A stretch of DNA of 64,000 nt from Coffea arabica (GCF_036785885.1 NC_092312.1:23392001-23456000); one strand, 5' to 3'; counted from the stretch's first letter, positions 1 to 16,370 are shown. Notes: a model not told the origin generated them from the letters alone. Numbers and translations: made by a program.

Positions 1-784
1 TTGTATCATAAGGTTCATTGTAGAGCTCTTTTCTCAACGATAGTAATCAGATGGATCGGTGATTGGCCCACCCAACATATTTCCTCCCGTACAAATGGAG
101 TAATGTGCATGGGGCATATACGTTTCCCGTAAATAGCACCACAAATTTCGTATCTTGAAACAAGAAAAGAAGATTGCAATTCTACGGTTTAGCATACGTC
201 CAAAGATCAAAATAATACTTCTATTCTATGTTCTACAGTCCCTTTAATGTTAACATAAAAATGAAAACGTTGCCTATCAATCTGAGCAGTGACATGCTTA
301 GCTTATGCTTACCAGGAAAAGCATTAGCTTTTAAATTAATCCCTCCAAAATTTTAATGCCATTATAAAGTTCTATATATATATATATATAATCTTTACAA
401 CCAAAGTTCATGTAAAGGTACTTGGTGATGTGGTTTGATTTGTGTAGTAGAATTCAATTTTCATTTTTTTTAAAAAAATATAATATTATACCTCTGTTTG
501 GATTGTTGAGTTTTTCAAATACACATAAAATTTTTAAAAAGTACTCTAAAAAGTAGTCTAATTTTTTTTAATGTTTAAAAATATCCCAAAATATATTATA
601 AAAACTCTGTTACAGTAAAATTTTTCAAAAACATCCCCGACAGCTAATCCAAACGGTGTATATTCAGCAAAACCTGAACCGGATGAACTGCAACCAATTT
701 GGAGCATTAATTGTCCTCTAAGGTACAATTGCTGAGATCTCAGATCCGGGCATGTCCTCTTTTTTTTTTTTTTCTTTTTTATTT
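1..784. other. AT-rich spacer with a GTTTGGATTG-type MITE-like repeat
   Basis: No gene seen. A short TA microsatellite lies near 373-391. At about 491-657 the segment opens with CTGTTTGGATTG and closes with CTAATCCAAACGG, an imperfect inverted repeat. The same end motif recurs at 5927-6085, 6309-6453, 22329-22500 and 33433-33579, so it is probably an old copy of that dispersed MITE-like family. Confidence 0.4.
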
Positions 785-1150
785 TAATGAATGACAAGAT
801 CCTCTTCTTCCAATAAAAGTTTTGTATAGTTTGTATCCAGGACAATTTGGCCAGGAATTTTGCCGAGAGACTCATCTTTCCCCAGGATGGTATCATTGTT
901 AAAGCCACCGTGATCTAATATCCAATTCTGGGCATTTGAAAGAGCTTTTACCATTCGGGCCATCAACATTTTCTCCCAGCAAACGAAGACCAACATACAG
1001 TTATTTGCTGTCCCGAACATGGTGCTGTGATCTTCTACGTGGAATCCCCATCCTCCATCTTCATTCTGCGGATTTGAGTATAGCCAGTGTTCAACAAAGA
1101 AGCGAAAATTTTTACGAGAGATTTGAATCTTGGCCTCAAATAATGCAAGA
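785..1150 (-). pseudogene. Oxidosqualene cyclase (beta-amyrin/lupeol synthase type) exon relic
   Basis: OSCs cyclise 2,3-oxidosqualene to triterpenes or sterols. Read on the minus strand, the segment gives NEDGGWGFHVEDHSTMFG, then NWILDHGG, then in a second frame TMIPSWGK. In that order these are hallmark blocks of the N-terminal third of plant OSCs, including a QW-type repeat. The block between STMFGTANN and NWILDHGG reads correctly only in another frame (LLGENVDGPNGK-like), so at least two compensating shifts and one further shift after LDHGG are present. The rest of the roughly 760-residue protein, including the DCTAE catalytic motif, was not found here. It sits about 340 bases beyond the ROP stop codon and may be transcribed only as ROP 3' sequence. 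The family call is firm; the cyclase subtype is not. Confidence 0.85.
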
Positions 1151-1493
1151 TTAGGAATTTTTATTGTGATGTGATGCGTAAAAAAAAAAAAATTCTGTAC
1201 AAGCAATTAAAAAGTCTACAATGTTTTGCCACTCTTTGAAACATTGTCAAATGTACTTGATACCGCTGCAATACTTGCAGTTTTGATCGGGTGGCTGATG
1301 CTGTTGATTTGACTTGATCATTAAAATGTTAATCTCAAGCTGTAAATTCATTTTAGATTTTGCAGGAAAACAGCATATCACGCAGTTAAAAGAAGGGGAA
1401 AAATTCATACATATCCCACAAACAAAATAGAATGGACGCAGAATATTAATTACATCAATTAGGAGCTTCACAATACTTTCAGCTAGTTTGTTT

Positions 1494-5281
<3,788 letters not shown>

Positions 5282-5926
5282 TCATTCGTACATAAACCAA
5301 CTCAATTCAAGACAACCAAGCACACCCCATTAAGCACTCCAAACTTGCTTGAAACTCGAGAAAGTAGCAAGAATTTATGGAAAAGAATCGCGGGGTTTGA
5401 ACAAATTTTTTGCTTGCTCTTGACTTCTTTCTGCCTATGTGACTAAATGTATCAATCAGCTAAGCTAGAATTAAGGCTTCATGTACGAACCAATGGCCTG
5501 ATTAATTGTTAATGTTGTATGGATGGACACTTGGACAGGGACATAAATTGTGGGAGACAAGAAAAGCGAGATTTTCTACTGAGCTTTTCTCGGCAGGAAA
5601 GCTATGAGACGACTTTATTTTGAGCTGTACAAGCGGCAAAAGGAAATTGGCGGACCCAATCACAAGGAATGTTCATCACGCGCTTCATTCCATCACTGTG
5701 AATGAACCACTGCTTTCTTTTTTATGGTGATTCTAGTAAATCAATGAAGGTTTTGAAAATCATTGCCCTTGAATATAATTTGAAAATAATTGATTGGTGA
5801 TCATGCTGACAGTACATGGGCGTGAGATAAATTGTCTTGCTAGTAAACTCAACAATGTACATGCCTATTGATAAAAAATAAAAAAAAAAAAAAAAGTTTG
5901 ACCATATAAGGGTTGATTTAGGTGTG

Positions 5927-6085
5927 TTTGGATTGCTGAATTATTTCACATAATATTTCGCTTGTATCATAAATATATTTTTCAATTCACATTTTTATAT
6001 TTTCAATTATTTTTTTATCTCACATACATCGCATCGCAAAAGTGTTACAATAATTTTTTTAAATAATACTCTAACCAAACCATGT
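5927..6085. repeat. MITE-like repeat, TGTTTGGATTG family
   Basis: Opens GGTGTGTTTGGATTGC and closes with CTAACCAAACC. Its inner text (TTATCTCACATACATCGCATC, then AAAGTGTTACA) is shared with 22329-22500, where it reads TTATCTCACATACGTCACATC. Short, AT-rich, no ORF. Superfamily unresolved; no clear target duplication was recognised. Confidence 0.5.
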
Positions 6086-6308
6086 TGTTAGGCCACTTTT
6101 CTTTTTCACATTTACAAGTACTTTTCAATACATTTTGTTGAAGACTATGTGAATATTGATTTTGTAGTAAGAACTATGTCCGACTTGGCTTTGTATCCTC
6201 GTCACATGCGAATGATTTCACGAAAAAAGTCTAATTTTAGCCAATAACAAACTCTTTCTTTGTAATAAAAGTTAATACAATGTTGTATGTGCATAAACAA
6301 AAAAACAG

Positions 6309-6453
6309 TTGTGTTTGGATTGTATTTTCTAGTATTTTTTGTAGAAAAAATACTGTAGCGATTTGATGTATGTGAGAAAAAAAAATAATAGAAAAATGTG
6401 ATTACGGAAAATGACGCAAATTTCCGGTGAAAAATAGCTATCCAAACAAGGCC
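6309..6453 (+). repeat. MITE-like repeat, TGTTTGGATTG family, copy 2
   Basis: Runs from GTGTTTGGATTG to CTATCCAAACAAGGCC. The inner motifs TACTGTAGCGATTTGAT and GTGATTACGGAAAATGAC reappear in reverse complement at 33433-33579, so the two are opposite-orientation copies of one dispersed element. Confidence 0.6.
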
Positions 6454-8807
6454 TTCTTTGACTTAAGATCCTTCAATGATACTGTCATTTTTTAATTAAA
6501 ACTATAGTTGGAATTTGGAGGAACATGGCAGCAATTTTTAACAAGTAGAGGTAGAATTTGTTTACCCTCCAAATTTTGACATAAAACGTGTCGAATTTAT
6601 GATGAAACAGAAATTTTTTTTTTTTTTTGAAAAAAGAAGGAATATTGCGAAGACACGCGCTGCATACGTCTGGAAATTGGCATCTTTTTTCCAGACCGAC
6701 TTTCTGGAAATCGGTTATTTGGTACAGTTCAAATTCTGTGAGTAATTGGGCCGTAGACGTCAGTCAGTCAGTCAGTCTTGACAAGGAACGAAAACTAACC
6801 GAATTGGGCGTTGGATTGGATTGCTGATTGTTGACGTGTTGTATCGTAATGTTTCAACATAAATGGAAAGGTTGGTCTTGAGGCCACGTTTCGTGATCTC
6901 AAATTTATTTTCCAAGTTAATACAGGCGCTGAAGTGGGTGGATGAGGAAGAAGAAGGAAACAAGGGAAATTTTTTGTGTGTGTTTTTTGTTATTTTGATA
7001 TGTGTATTTTAAAAGTTTTGTGAAGTTTTTTGACATTTTTATAGTTAAATTTATTAAAAACTTGTAAGAAAAAAAAAATCATCCTAAAAACTCGCATGCC
7101 AAACGGGCCTGCAATATATCAAAATTGGTATTTTCTTTCGTCAAGAAAAAAACAATTAAAGTGGGGATTGGTAGACCCCTGCAACTTTGTTCAATCCAAA
7201 AGGAATCAAGTACAAGAGAAAGAATTAATGCCCCAACTCAAGCAATTTAGAGTTGTTTGGATTGTAGTTTTTTTGGGAAAAAAATGATGTTTTTCATCGG
7301 CACATTTTTCAATCGCTTTTTTAGTACTTATATAAATCAATCAAAGGTTTTTTCAAAAAAAAAAAAAATTCACTAGTTGAATCACCGAGACATTGACTGA
7401 TTTATTACTTAACTGATCAACAAATTTATTACTTAATTGATTTAATTAGCAATCCAATCCGGTTCTATAGGTGGTCCATCGGGTTGATTAATTTGACCGT
7501 CAAGTCAGGGGAGATTTTATAACTATGATCTGGATACAAGTACAATTACTTGTGGAGTGCAACTCATGTTAAAATTTGATTTCATTTGAAATTGGATGAG
7601 TGGAATTAATTATGAAACATATATATTATTTGGTTAATGTTAATCAGAATAGGTTAATGGGTATGATAGGTTCATTTTATGGGTTTTGTGATTAACTACC
7701 TTTTAGTGGGGAAATCATGTAACTCACTTTTTTAATTGAAAACAACAAAGTTACAAGTAAGAGATAGAGAGTGTGAAGACAATTTAGAATAAAAAAGGAG
7801 TAGTGAAAAAAATGTAACAAAAACTAAGGGTCATAACAAAAACTAATTACTATTAACTAGTTAATGACAGTGATAGTGATTGATGAACTTAATCTAAATG
7901 CCTCCTAAAATTTGTTGTTCAGATTGTTTTAGTGTATAAATTATCACGTACACCCTTTTTTTGTTTGACCCTTCTACCCCTCTCCACATCCTTCCCATCT
8001 GTAATTGTTCGAATCCTAAATTTGATAGTAAAGAAGACTTTAAGAGCTTTTTTCTAACAAAGGCTACATACGAGTCAAATCACTTGCGATCGAAATCAAA
8101 GTTCGACTTAGTTTGAGCTAGCCAAGTCGAATTCAAGGTCGAACTTAAGTTCAAAGACATTCAATTCTTAATATATATGTTATTTTTTGTTTTAATAGTA
8201 AAATTACATATATATTCTTAATATTTTATTACTATTTGTTGAGAAAATCACTTACTACTACTTACTTCTTTTTTTTTAAAAAAAATAAAATAATAATAAT
8301 TATTTTTTTAAGCTTGACCTCGTACTCAACTCAACTTAAATTTAAGATCGAGTTCAAATTCGAACTTTACATTTCAAGTTCGAGCTCGATAATATTAAAT
8401 CAAACTCAAATCGATTCGTTTATAACCCTACTTCTAGCCATTGGGTATTATCATGCACACTTGTGATTAGCAATTATGGAGATACCAATTACCATTTTCT
8501 TCTTTTTAGGGTGTCCCTCACAATCAAGCAAAGCAAAGCCATGCCCAGGTCAGCCTATTTGGAATCCACCAAATACTCCAATCTATTGTAGGCCAACCGG
8601 GCGGGGCGGGCATATCTGCAGTGTAACAGGGTGCACGTTTCATTCAGACTCCAAGTATAGCACTCCAGGCGCCCAACCCGAAAATAGCCTTAGCCCAAGC
8701 TGCCTTATGTAGCCATCTTTGATTGTTTTCCCCGTCGGGCCCCGTCCAAGTGTTCCGGTGATAGCAACAGAACAACAGCGGCAAAAATCGCCGAAATCTA
8801 AGAAACG

Positions 8808-10036
8808 ATGTCGTCGTCTTCGTCGCCTTCTCCTTCAAGCTCAAGAGCTCAGTCACAGATACAGTCACCTCCATACCCAAGCGCAGCCAAAATCTCTGAT
8901 TCTCAATGCTACCCTCAATATACTGCTTCTCTCAAATGTAATACTCCACTGCTTTCTACTAATAAATCCACCATTTGATTATTACTTTCTTTCTCTTAAT
9001 TTTCAGTTTTTTTTTTAATTTAGGTTTTCAATATTCTTATTATTTACTTTCTTTTGATTGGAAATTTTACTACTCCTTGTAGAATATTGTTACCAAATTT
9101 ATTCAGAAATGAAATAATTTGCAGCATGATTTGTTTATCTTTTAATGATCCTTATGCCTGTAAAATATTTTTCAAATTTTGCAGGCTTAGAAGAATTTAA
9201 TGCAGATAAAAGTAAATGTCAGCAACATTTTGATGTTTACAAGGAATGCAAGAAGAAGGAGGTATGCAAATTTCTCCCAAACCACCTCTTCCTGAACCCA
9301 TCCCACGGCCCACCCCCACCGGAAAAAAAAATTATGAATTACTTAAAGATGATTGAAAATTTTGTTGTGATTCTTTTTTCCTGTAAAATATTTATCTTTG
9401 TGAATTTATTTGGTAGAGTATACTAGTTATAAATGACGTTGGAAGTGGGGAAAAATAAACTGCCTTCCATGCTTATGTAATATATGTGATATACTATCAT
9501 GTTGTGTGTAATTTTGTTTTGTGGGCTTCTTTCTAATGGTGTCATATTTTATGTTGGTCACAGCAGATTCTTAAATGTCCTTAGACTGGGGGGCCAACTT
9601 GCTTTTGATGTGATTTGCTAAAATGTGGTATGAGTCAATAATCTATTCTCCTTTGTGGCTTGATTGTGTGTCTAAAACTTGTTATTTTCTGGAGTTCAAT
9701 CGGTTGATTCTTTTTACTCTGATCTTTGGGTTGTGTGAGTAACTAGCATTTATCCAAGTGGTCATTAATTAGCTTGCACTATCTGATGTTTAACTTCAAG
9801 GATTTAGTTCAAGTTCCACCAAGTCTATTCATCTGCTTATACAAGTTTGTAGCTGTGAAAGGGAATAGATTACTGGGATACGTTGTGTATTCGTTGTATC
9901 ATTTCTACTGAGTTAAGTTTCTGGATATATTCAGTCAATTCTTCCAGATAGCTTCATGACATTCTTTTTTGGCTCATATTTTCTACAGAGGGAAGCTCGG
10001 CTGGAGCGAAATAGGAGTAGATCTTTCTTCTCTTGA
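8808..10036 (+). CDS. COX23: COX23-like twin CX9C (CHCH) mitochondrial protein
   Basis: Small intermembrane-space protein of the CHCH class. In yeast, Cox23 helps cytochrome c oxidase assembly and copper handling, and CX9C proteins are imported by the Mia40 disulfide relay. Three exons (8808-8937, 9185-9261, 9989-10036) join in frame to 84 residues. The four cysteines form two CX9C pairs, C34/C44 and C55/C65, in the context SDSQCYPQYTASLKCLEEF and KCQQHFDVYKECKKKERE. The C-terminus ends RSRSFFS, as in plant COX23 homologues. The N-terminus is Ser-rich without a cleavable presequence, as expected for Mia40 clients. A candidate polyadenylation signal AATAAA lies at 10178-10183. The gene is tail to tail with the P450. 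The ORF of 9145-9426 that contains exon 2 runs into intron and is not the true product. Confidence 0.95.
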
Positions 10037-10538
10037 ATTTGCGTTTCCTGACTTTCAGTTCTTCTTCTGAGTAACAGATATAATGTACTTCTGAAGCCTT
10101 CTGATATTTCTTGTGGCACGTTCTCTGATCAGAGTGTACGGTTGCCAATTGTAGGCTTTATTGGACATGTAAAAATTAATAAAAACCTTATAAATCTGTT
10201 TTTGCATCAAAAGTTCTCTATGTGATCTAAGCTCCATTTGGTTCTTAGAAGATTCTTTTCTGCCTTATCAGGGAATATGAAACAGGTAAATAAAACCTGC
10301 TTTACAATACATTATATGAGAATAATGACAACGCTGGAAGATTTAAGCTCCATGGGTTAAATTTGGTTCGTCTTTGTTCTGGGAAGAGATAAAGCCTTTT
10401 CAGCTCGTGTTCCACAATATTCTTCAAGTCAGGAGCAGAGATTTCCAAACTTCTGAACAGGAACAATAGCTGCATATCTACATCACAACATAATAACACT
10501 CCACTTCCCTAGGATAACACTGCACTTTGAAATGTTCT
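10037..10538. other. Convergent 3' region between COX23 and the CYP714 gene
   Basis: About 500 bases separate the two stop codons. It should hold both 3' UTRs, including the AATAAA at 10178-10183 for COX23. No other gene or clear repeat seen; the overlapping minus-strand ORFs have no recognisable content. Confidence 0.6.
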
Positions 10539-13500
10539 TTACAGTCTTCTAACATGAAGCTTAACCCCATGCTGAGGCTTTATGACTAGTTGAAAGGCAG
10601 GGGAGTGGCAATATGTTGGTGACAAGGAGAAACTGAACCTTGAGAGAACAAGGGATAAGATCACCTTCAATTCTGCCATTGCAAAGTGGTGACCTACACA
10701 AACGCGAGACCCAGCTCCAAATGGCATATAAGCTTGTGGAACTTTACAAGCTCTTGCTGTTCCATCTGCAAACCTTTCTGGTTTGAACCTACGTGCATCT
10801 CGTCCCCATAGTTCAGGTTGTTGGTGTAAAAATGCTATAGGAATCTGAATGTTGCAGCCTTTCGAAATTCGTATGCCTTTCAAATTTTTGTCTTGTAAGG
10901 CTTCTCTTACCAAAAAAGCCGATGGTGGGTAAAGACGTAGTGCCTCCTGAATTACCATGTTGAGCTGCCAAAATGAAAAAATTGGTAAAGTCAAGTAGGT
11001 GCTAAAATGCACCAATTGTCCGTGAAATAATGTCTGAAAAACGATTAATGGTTGTTGTCTTTGAGATGGAAGTCTTCCTGGAGCAAATTCAGTAGTAGAA
11101 TGAACATCATATTTTAACTTATTTTTCCCTGTACCAAGCATATAGATTGGTTGCATATTGAGCCTAATCTCAGTTCTACCATTTGGGAAGTTGTCTATAT
11201 GTCCTTTTCGAATCCTTGATTACTTCAATTCTATTGATTATTGACTTTGTTAAAAGAAAACTACTCTTGATGAAGGAAATGAACTATGTCCTGTTCGGAT
11301 ATTGATTAGTTTCATTCTATGATTTTTAAACATTTCTTAAACGAAAATTTGTTGTTTCATTCTTGTCTGTGTTTTATCACTGTGTTTGTATTCAAACAAA
11401 TCTAAGATGAAAAAATGGATTTTATAAAGCTTCCCGTGAGTTGCTTTTGCGCAACACTTCAATGTGTCAAATCTTTTGAGATAAAAAGCAACTTTCTGAT
11501 CCTTTAAACAGTTCTTTCCAACACTGAAATATGTGATTATTGGAAAGAACAATCATTTATTTGATAGAAAAGCTGAAATAAAGTATTTGAGATTAATTCA
11601 CTTATTTTAGCATGCCTAACCCATTTTTGTTTTTGTGAGTTATTTTATGAGTATATTCTGATGGAAATGTCACAGACGCTTTTATCCAGTTACTAAGGTC
11701 AGAAACTTAAGGAGATTTTTTTGACCATCACATATACCATTTTCATGCTTCGAAACTTATCTGCATCCGGAGGATTGTGTCCGCAAACTTCAAGCACTTC
11801 TCCACGAACACGAGCTTGCCAGTCTGGATGTGCAGCCAATAACATCAAACACCAGGATGCTGAGGTGGCCGTGGTCTCATGCCCCGCAAAGTAAATACTC
11901 TTGCAGTTATCAATTATGAACTTATTGGTGGCAAAATCACTGGTAAAGTGGCTCTTGTCCCCTTCGCTCTTAGCGGCATCAAGTATCAGTTGTAGAAGGT
12001 CTTTATGGTGCGCAGTTTCAGTTCTCGTTTTTACCACTTCTAATATCATGGAATCTATCTCTTCCTTCAATCGCCACATATCTCGGTTATGTTTGCTGGG
12101 AACATACCTGTCATGTTTATTCTGTCATCATCAATATTTTGGACATAGATTGTTCAAAGATGACCTACAAGAAGTACCAGATTGCAAGTTGGCTCTAAAC
12201 ATTGAAGATTCTACATGAAGCAGGTTACATAAGTGATCATGGAATAGATGAAACTGTTGCTTGATCCTTGAAGGGTGTCAAAAGAAATGTTGTCGTTTCT
12301 TTTTTTAATGAGTTGCACTAACCTTAACCCTGGGACTCCAATAAGCCCCTTTGACATGATCTTTTGAAGAGTGTGAAGCTTTAAGAATATCTTTTCCCCC
12401 TGGGAGTAGCTGCTCCCGAAGCAAGCTCTCGAGATTATGTCTGCTGATAGGCTTGTCAAATCCTCATCAACTCTAATTTCAACATCTCCCCGTTGATCTT
12501 TAGTCCTGGTCTCCCATGATTGTAAGATTGTGGAGGTGGTATCAACCATGAGGCTTACCATGTCCTTCAGGTAAAATTATGCTAATGATGAAACATTTGA
12601 TGTAATTCTCAGTATGGTAAAGCGTCAGGCAAACAATGGACAATATTTTCAGCTATATCCGCTGATGAAGTTCAAAGGTGGGCTCACAAGTGGTTGGTGG
12701 AAACTTAAAATCAAACGACTTGGATTTGCCAGATTCAGATTTTTTTTTTTTTTCTAAATAGTATTTACTCGTTCGAATTATCATTGCGGACTGCAAGATC
12801 CAGCCTAAGATTTGGACACAACAGGGTTAACAAGAATGATAGCCATGAAAAATTGTACAATTCAATGACTCCATGTATGAGACTTGCCAATTGAATAGTG
12901 CTTCTGCTTTTCGATTTCTTTGTCCTTTCATGCTTTATGAGATATTTTTCTATGTCGAACATTGTTTTAACGGCAAACAGATTAAATGTGCGGTGGAAAG
13001 TGGAAACTACATATTGCAGAAAAGAGTAACCATTTACCTTGACCTTGTCGAGGTAGAATTCAGAAGCAATTATCTTCCTTTGGAAAGTCCAGTAAGGGCC
13101 GTTTGATGAAAAAATGCCTTGACCAAACAGAGGGCTATAATCTCTAGATATATAAGAGGGTTTCCCCAAATTTGAGGAGTTCCAAAGGCTCACTTCCTTC
13201 GCCATTTCTGGGTCCATGATGCAAAGTGTTTGAATGCTTCCAGTAGAATACAAGAATATTGGTCCTGCAACAGTAGCAAAAATTTTGTCTCAAAGCAAAG
13301 AAACGAAAAGTTGAGCCCCCGACGGGTTGCTCGTGTGATCATGTAGCCCTAATTAGGGTGAGACGGCCTGAGTTCGATCTCGAGCTCAGCAATCCGGCGT
13401 AATTTCCTGAGGATCAGTGGGGCCCACTCTCCTCAGGGTTGGGGAACTAGTCGGGTGTAGACCCGGATAATCCCAACTGGAAAAAAAAAAAAAAAAAAGA

Positions 13501-14508
13501 AACGAAAAGTTGAATTTTTTGATTGTCTTGTGGTGATGCTTTCACACCGCATTCCCGGTCCAAATACATATTTCCTTCTCTTTCTTTCTTTTTTTTTTCT
13601 TTTTTTTTTTTTTTTTGGGAAACAATCCTGAATATATCAAGTTGCCATCCTTCCTGAAGAACTTTGGGAATATGGAAAACATCAATTCTGCACCGCTGAT
13701 GGCAAAACCTTTGAGACGAAGATGATCACCAAACAGCCTATTATTGTCCACAAGAGATATTAATACTATCTCCAAATAAGTGTAAATATTAAAATGTTGG
13801 AACCAACCCATCCTTGTGCATTGGCAAGTCACGATTCCATTAAGAGAGTAAATCATGAAATAATTCTCTAATACAGGACAGAGCAGCATTGTGCGCTATC
13901 AATCCTTTAATCAAAATGGATTATAATAGCATTTCTTGCTTTTAAACATGTTTGTCTTCACACGAGTTGAAAAGGAAATTGCCCTTAGCTGTCCAGTGCC
14001 CACATGTGACAAAGCAAGACAAAAGAAATGAATAGAAAAGAAGAAGGTTGACTCAAAACTTTGTAGTGTTCTGCTTCTGCAACAATGGCAGAAACATGAA
14101 CCGATAAACTATAATATTTTCAATGCTCAAACTTGACTTCTTTTCAGAAAATTTAATACAAGAAGAACATAAATGCAGTAGAAATAAAGCTAAAAATTTA
14201 CATGAAGTACCGTATTCATTTCGCCACTGCTGAAGATGTGGGAATACAGCGGCAGGCCAAGCATGAGACAGTTCATCACTGTTTGTCGCAGCCATGGAAC
14301 GGGTTTGAAGGTGAATACTTTTCATTTCAGGGATGTTTCCGTAGAAAAAAACTGGTGAAGGCCCTTTTATCCCTTGTCTTCTCAGCTTTGATCGGATTCG
14401 TTTGGGCTTGAGCACCAAGGCATGGTAGAGTTGTCCCAGCAGAACCAAAGCTGCTGCAAACACCATTGATGAAATGACCTTTATTGTGAGAGATTGCTCC
14501 TCTTCCAT
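10539..14508 (-). CDS. CYP714: Cytochrome P450, CYP714 family
   Basis: Haem monooxygenase of the CYP72 clan, anchored in the ER. Five exons (14508-14211, 13264-13038, 12564-12323, 12107-11738, 10964-10539) with GT-AG junctions join in frame to 520 residues, a normal P450 length. An N-terminal membrane anchor (about residues 8-30) precedes a basic and Pro-containing hinge (KPKRIRSKLRRQGIKGPSP). Motifs seen are the I-helix AGHETT (330-335), ExxR as EALR (386-389), PERF (441-444) and the haem loop FGAGSRVCVG with Cys468. Family members include gibberellin-inactivating enzymes (CYP714A, CYP714D) and triterpene C-23 oxidases (CYP714E). I assign the family from RQGIKGPSP, HPDWQARVRGEV and YFAGHETT-type blocks but cannot fix the subfamily. 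A SINE sits in intron 1. No reading-frame break was seen. Confidence 0.94.
13315..13495 (+). mobile_element. tRNA-derived SINE with 18-bp target site duplication
   Basis: A short element ending in about 18 A residues, flanked on both sides by the identical 18-mer AAAGAAACGAAAAGTTGA (13297-13314 and 13496-13513). AGTTCGATCTC near 13371 fits an RNA polymerase III B box, and an A-box-like stretch lies upstream. The body contains GGGTTGGGGAACTAGTCGGG near 13436. A pol III head, A tail and long direct flanks define a SINE moved by LINE machinery. It lies in intron 1 of the CYP714 gene, opposite to that gene's direction. Perfect flanks suggest a fairly recent insertion. The family name was not determined. 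Confidence 0.88.
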
Positions 14509-14649
14509 CTCCTTGCTCTTTTCTGATCTTTCACCTCCCCTTTGGTTACCCTCGCCCTTTTTGTTACCCCCTTCCCCCTTGACAGTTTGTGCTTCTTGGG
14601 ATTGGATTCCTTTTGGAAACTTTAACGGTCTGGTAGGAAGTGCATAGGT

Positions 14650-14657
14650 TTTTTATA
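14650..14657 (-). promoter_or_regulatory. Candidate TATA box of the CYP714 gene
   Basis: On the minus strand the sequence reads GCTATAAAAAACC about 142-149 bases upstream of the ATG at 14508, a plausible core promoter and 5' UTR distance. Inferred from position and motif only. Confidence 0.45.
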
Positions 14658-14805
14658 GCGCATCTTTGGGAATTAGGCACCCTTGATTCTTGAAAGGATC
14701 AAGACAAAGTATAAATACGCAAGGGGTCTTTACAATTGACAAGTGCATGTATCTATATACTACGAAAGTCTATCTATGGTGGAAATTCTTATGCTAAAAC
14801 AAGTA

Positions 14806-15186
14806 ATTCGTGGTTCCACTTTAATAATCTTATTTTCCTTTTTTGATACGTCCAAATCGTAATTTATTTTTTAATTAAAAAATATAGTTAACTTTTAATT
14901 TATCTAAAATACTCTTATTTAATATAACTTATTACCATTAAATGTAGCTTATCTTATTTAATACAGTCAATTTTTCCACCAATAATTACTTTGATATATG
15001 TGGTGCAATATACCGTCATTATTATTGTTGTAATTAATATAAATAAGTGATTAGTGATATCCTAATGTTAATGTAAGGGTATTTTAGAAAAACAATAAGT
15101 TAAATTTACTTTTCCAACAATGTTAACTAATTTTTCTCAAACTATGTGAGAACAAAATCAAAACTATCAAAGTGAGATGGAGGGAG
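14806..15186. mobile_element. Stowaway-like MITE (Tc1/mariner type)
   Basis: The right end reads CTATCAAAGTGAGATGGAGGGAG followed by TA (15187-15188), close to the common plant Stowaway terminus. The left end is degraded (TTCCACTTTAATAATCTTATT) after a TA at 14804-14805. Length of about 380 bases and AT-rich interior fit. It is inserted inside the Helitron-like element. Confidence 0.65.
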
Positions 15187-15249
15187 TATCACTAATTTAC
15201 TACCAAAGAAGCAATGCAGGATTAGAAAAAAGATTAATTTTTCCTACAG

Positions 15250-15375
15250 TATCAGTGTATATATTGTTGATAAATATCACATCACCTAAATTTGAATTTG
15301 AACATCAAAATTTGTATATGTAGCATATATCTAAACTCGCTAGTATATACACTGTCAATATATAAATGATTTACT
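15250..15375. repeat. Dispersed MITE-like repeat with AGTGTATATA ends
   Basis: Left part CAGTGTATATATTG and right part TAGTATATACACTGTCAATATA are inverted. Related text, with the AATTTGAATTTGAA core and ATGTATC motifs, recurs at about 49752-49900 and 51500-51640, so there are three dispersed copies in the window. No ORF, superfamily unknown. Confidence 0.5.
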
Positions 15376-15796
15376 CTAAAAAAATGGAATTCTAAATTTT
15401 TCTTTTTTTGTATTCTTACCTTTTTCTCTTATTTTTCTTTTTATTTGGGCAAGCGGGTTTGTTTTATTGAGGAGAAAATAGCTGTAGGCAAAACAGCAAT
15501 CTATAACTATATCTGTATAAATTGAAGAAGAATTTTTCAGTTAAAAGCTTTCCTTGACTTCCAAATTCTCAATTCCTTTTTCGTAGATTTTTTATTTATT
15601 TTAATTCAAAAAATGTAATGCCAATTCCTCATTCGTAGCTTTTCTATGTATTTTAATTCATAAAATATAATGAGTTGATTTCAATCAAAGTCTTGATTGT
15701 GGGCTATATTCTCATCATTTCAAAATTTAAATTATTGCAAATCTTAATAATACACATGACTCTAGCATTGAAGGAAAAAGGGGTTTTCTGATCCAC

Positions 15797-16370
15797 ATGT
15801 ATTTTTCTTTATGTATTGATGCGGTTGAACACGAGACCCATGGTGTTCAAGTAGACCCTGTGAAGATGCCTCAAGACCCAGTGACACGAGCACGAGTTAA
15901 GAGATTCAAGGAATCGTTTCAAGCTTTGGTTCATGCCGTCCAAGCCCAAGAGAAACCGCTCATTGAAGGGTTTGAGCTGAAAGATCCTTGCAAGACTACT
16001 AAAGTGTTGCTTATAATTAAAAATGCAATTGAAGATGCGCTCCACTGAGCGTTTCCAAGCTTTATTAGGTCTTAGTCAAGGCTATAAATAGTCTCAAGTC
16101 ATTGTTTACATTTAGTTTTTGTGATATTATTAATAAAATTCTAGAATTTCGTCTTCCGTTGAAGCAAATTCCTTTAGCTTGTGAAAACTAGTTTGAACTT
16201 CCTAGAGTTGATTCTAGGTGGTTTTCTTGACTTATCAATCAAGCACACATACTTAAGTGTAACGTCCTCTACCGTTGAATCTATCCTTGAGTGGTCCAAG
16301 TTTGGGTTAGACTCCATCGATCTTGCAATGTGTCCTCTAAGATCCCAAGTTTGCTTCTGCGCTCATATCA
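15797..16370 (+). mobile_element. Ty3-type LTR retrotransposon fossil fragment
   Basis: A short reading frame near 15860-16048 contains DPVTRARVKRFKESFQALV, typical of the very C-terminal end of Ty3-type plant polyproteins. It is followed by sequence resembling the start of a 3' LTR, with AATAAAATTCTAGAATTTCG and a GCTTCTGCGCTCATATCA stretch. Only this end is present. It is broken and old, and it lies inside the Helitron-like element. Confidence 0.55.

Noticed and set aside
13542-13889. 115-codon minus-strand ORF in P450 intron 1
   Set aside because: Falls between exons whose splice sites and phase agree; poly-Lys from an intron homopolymer.
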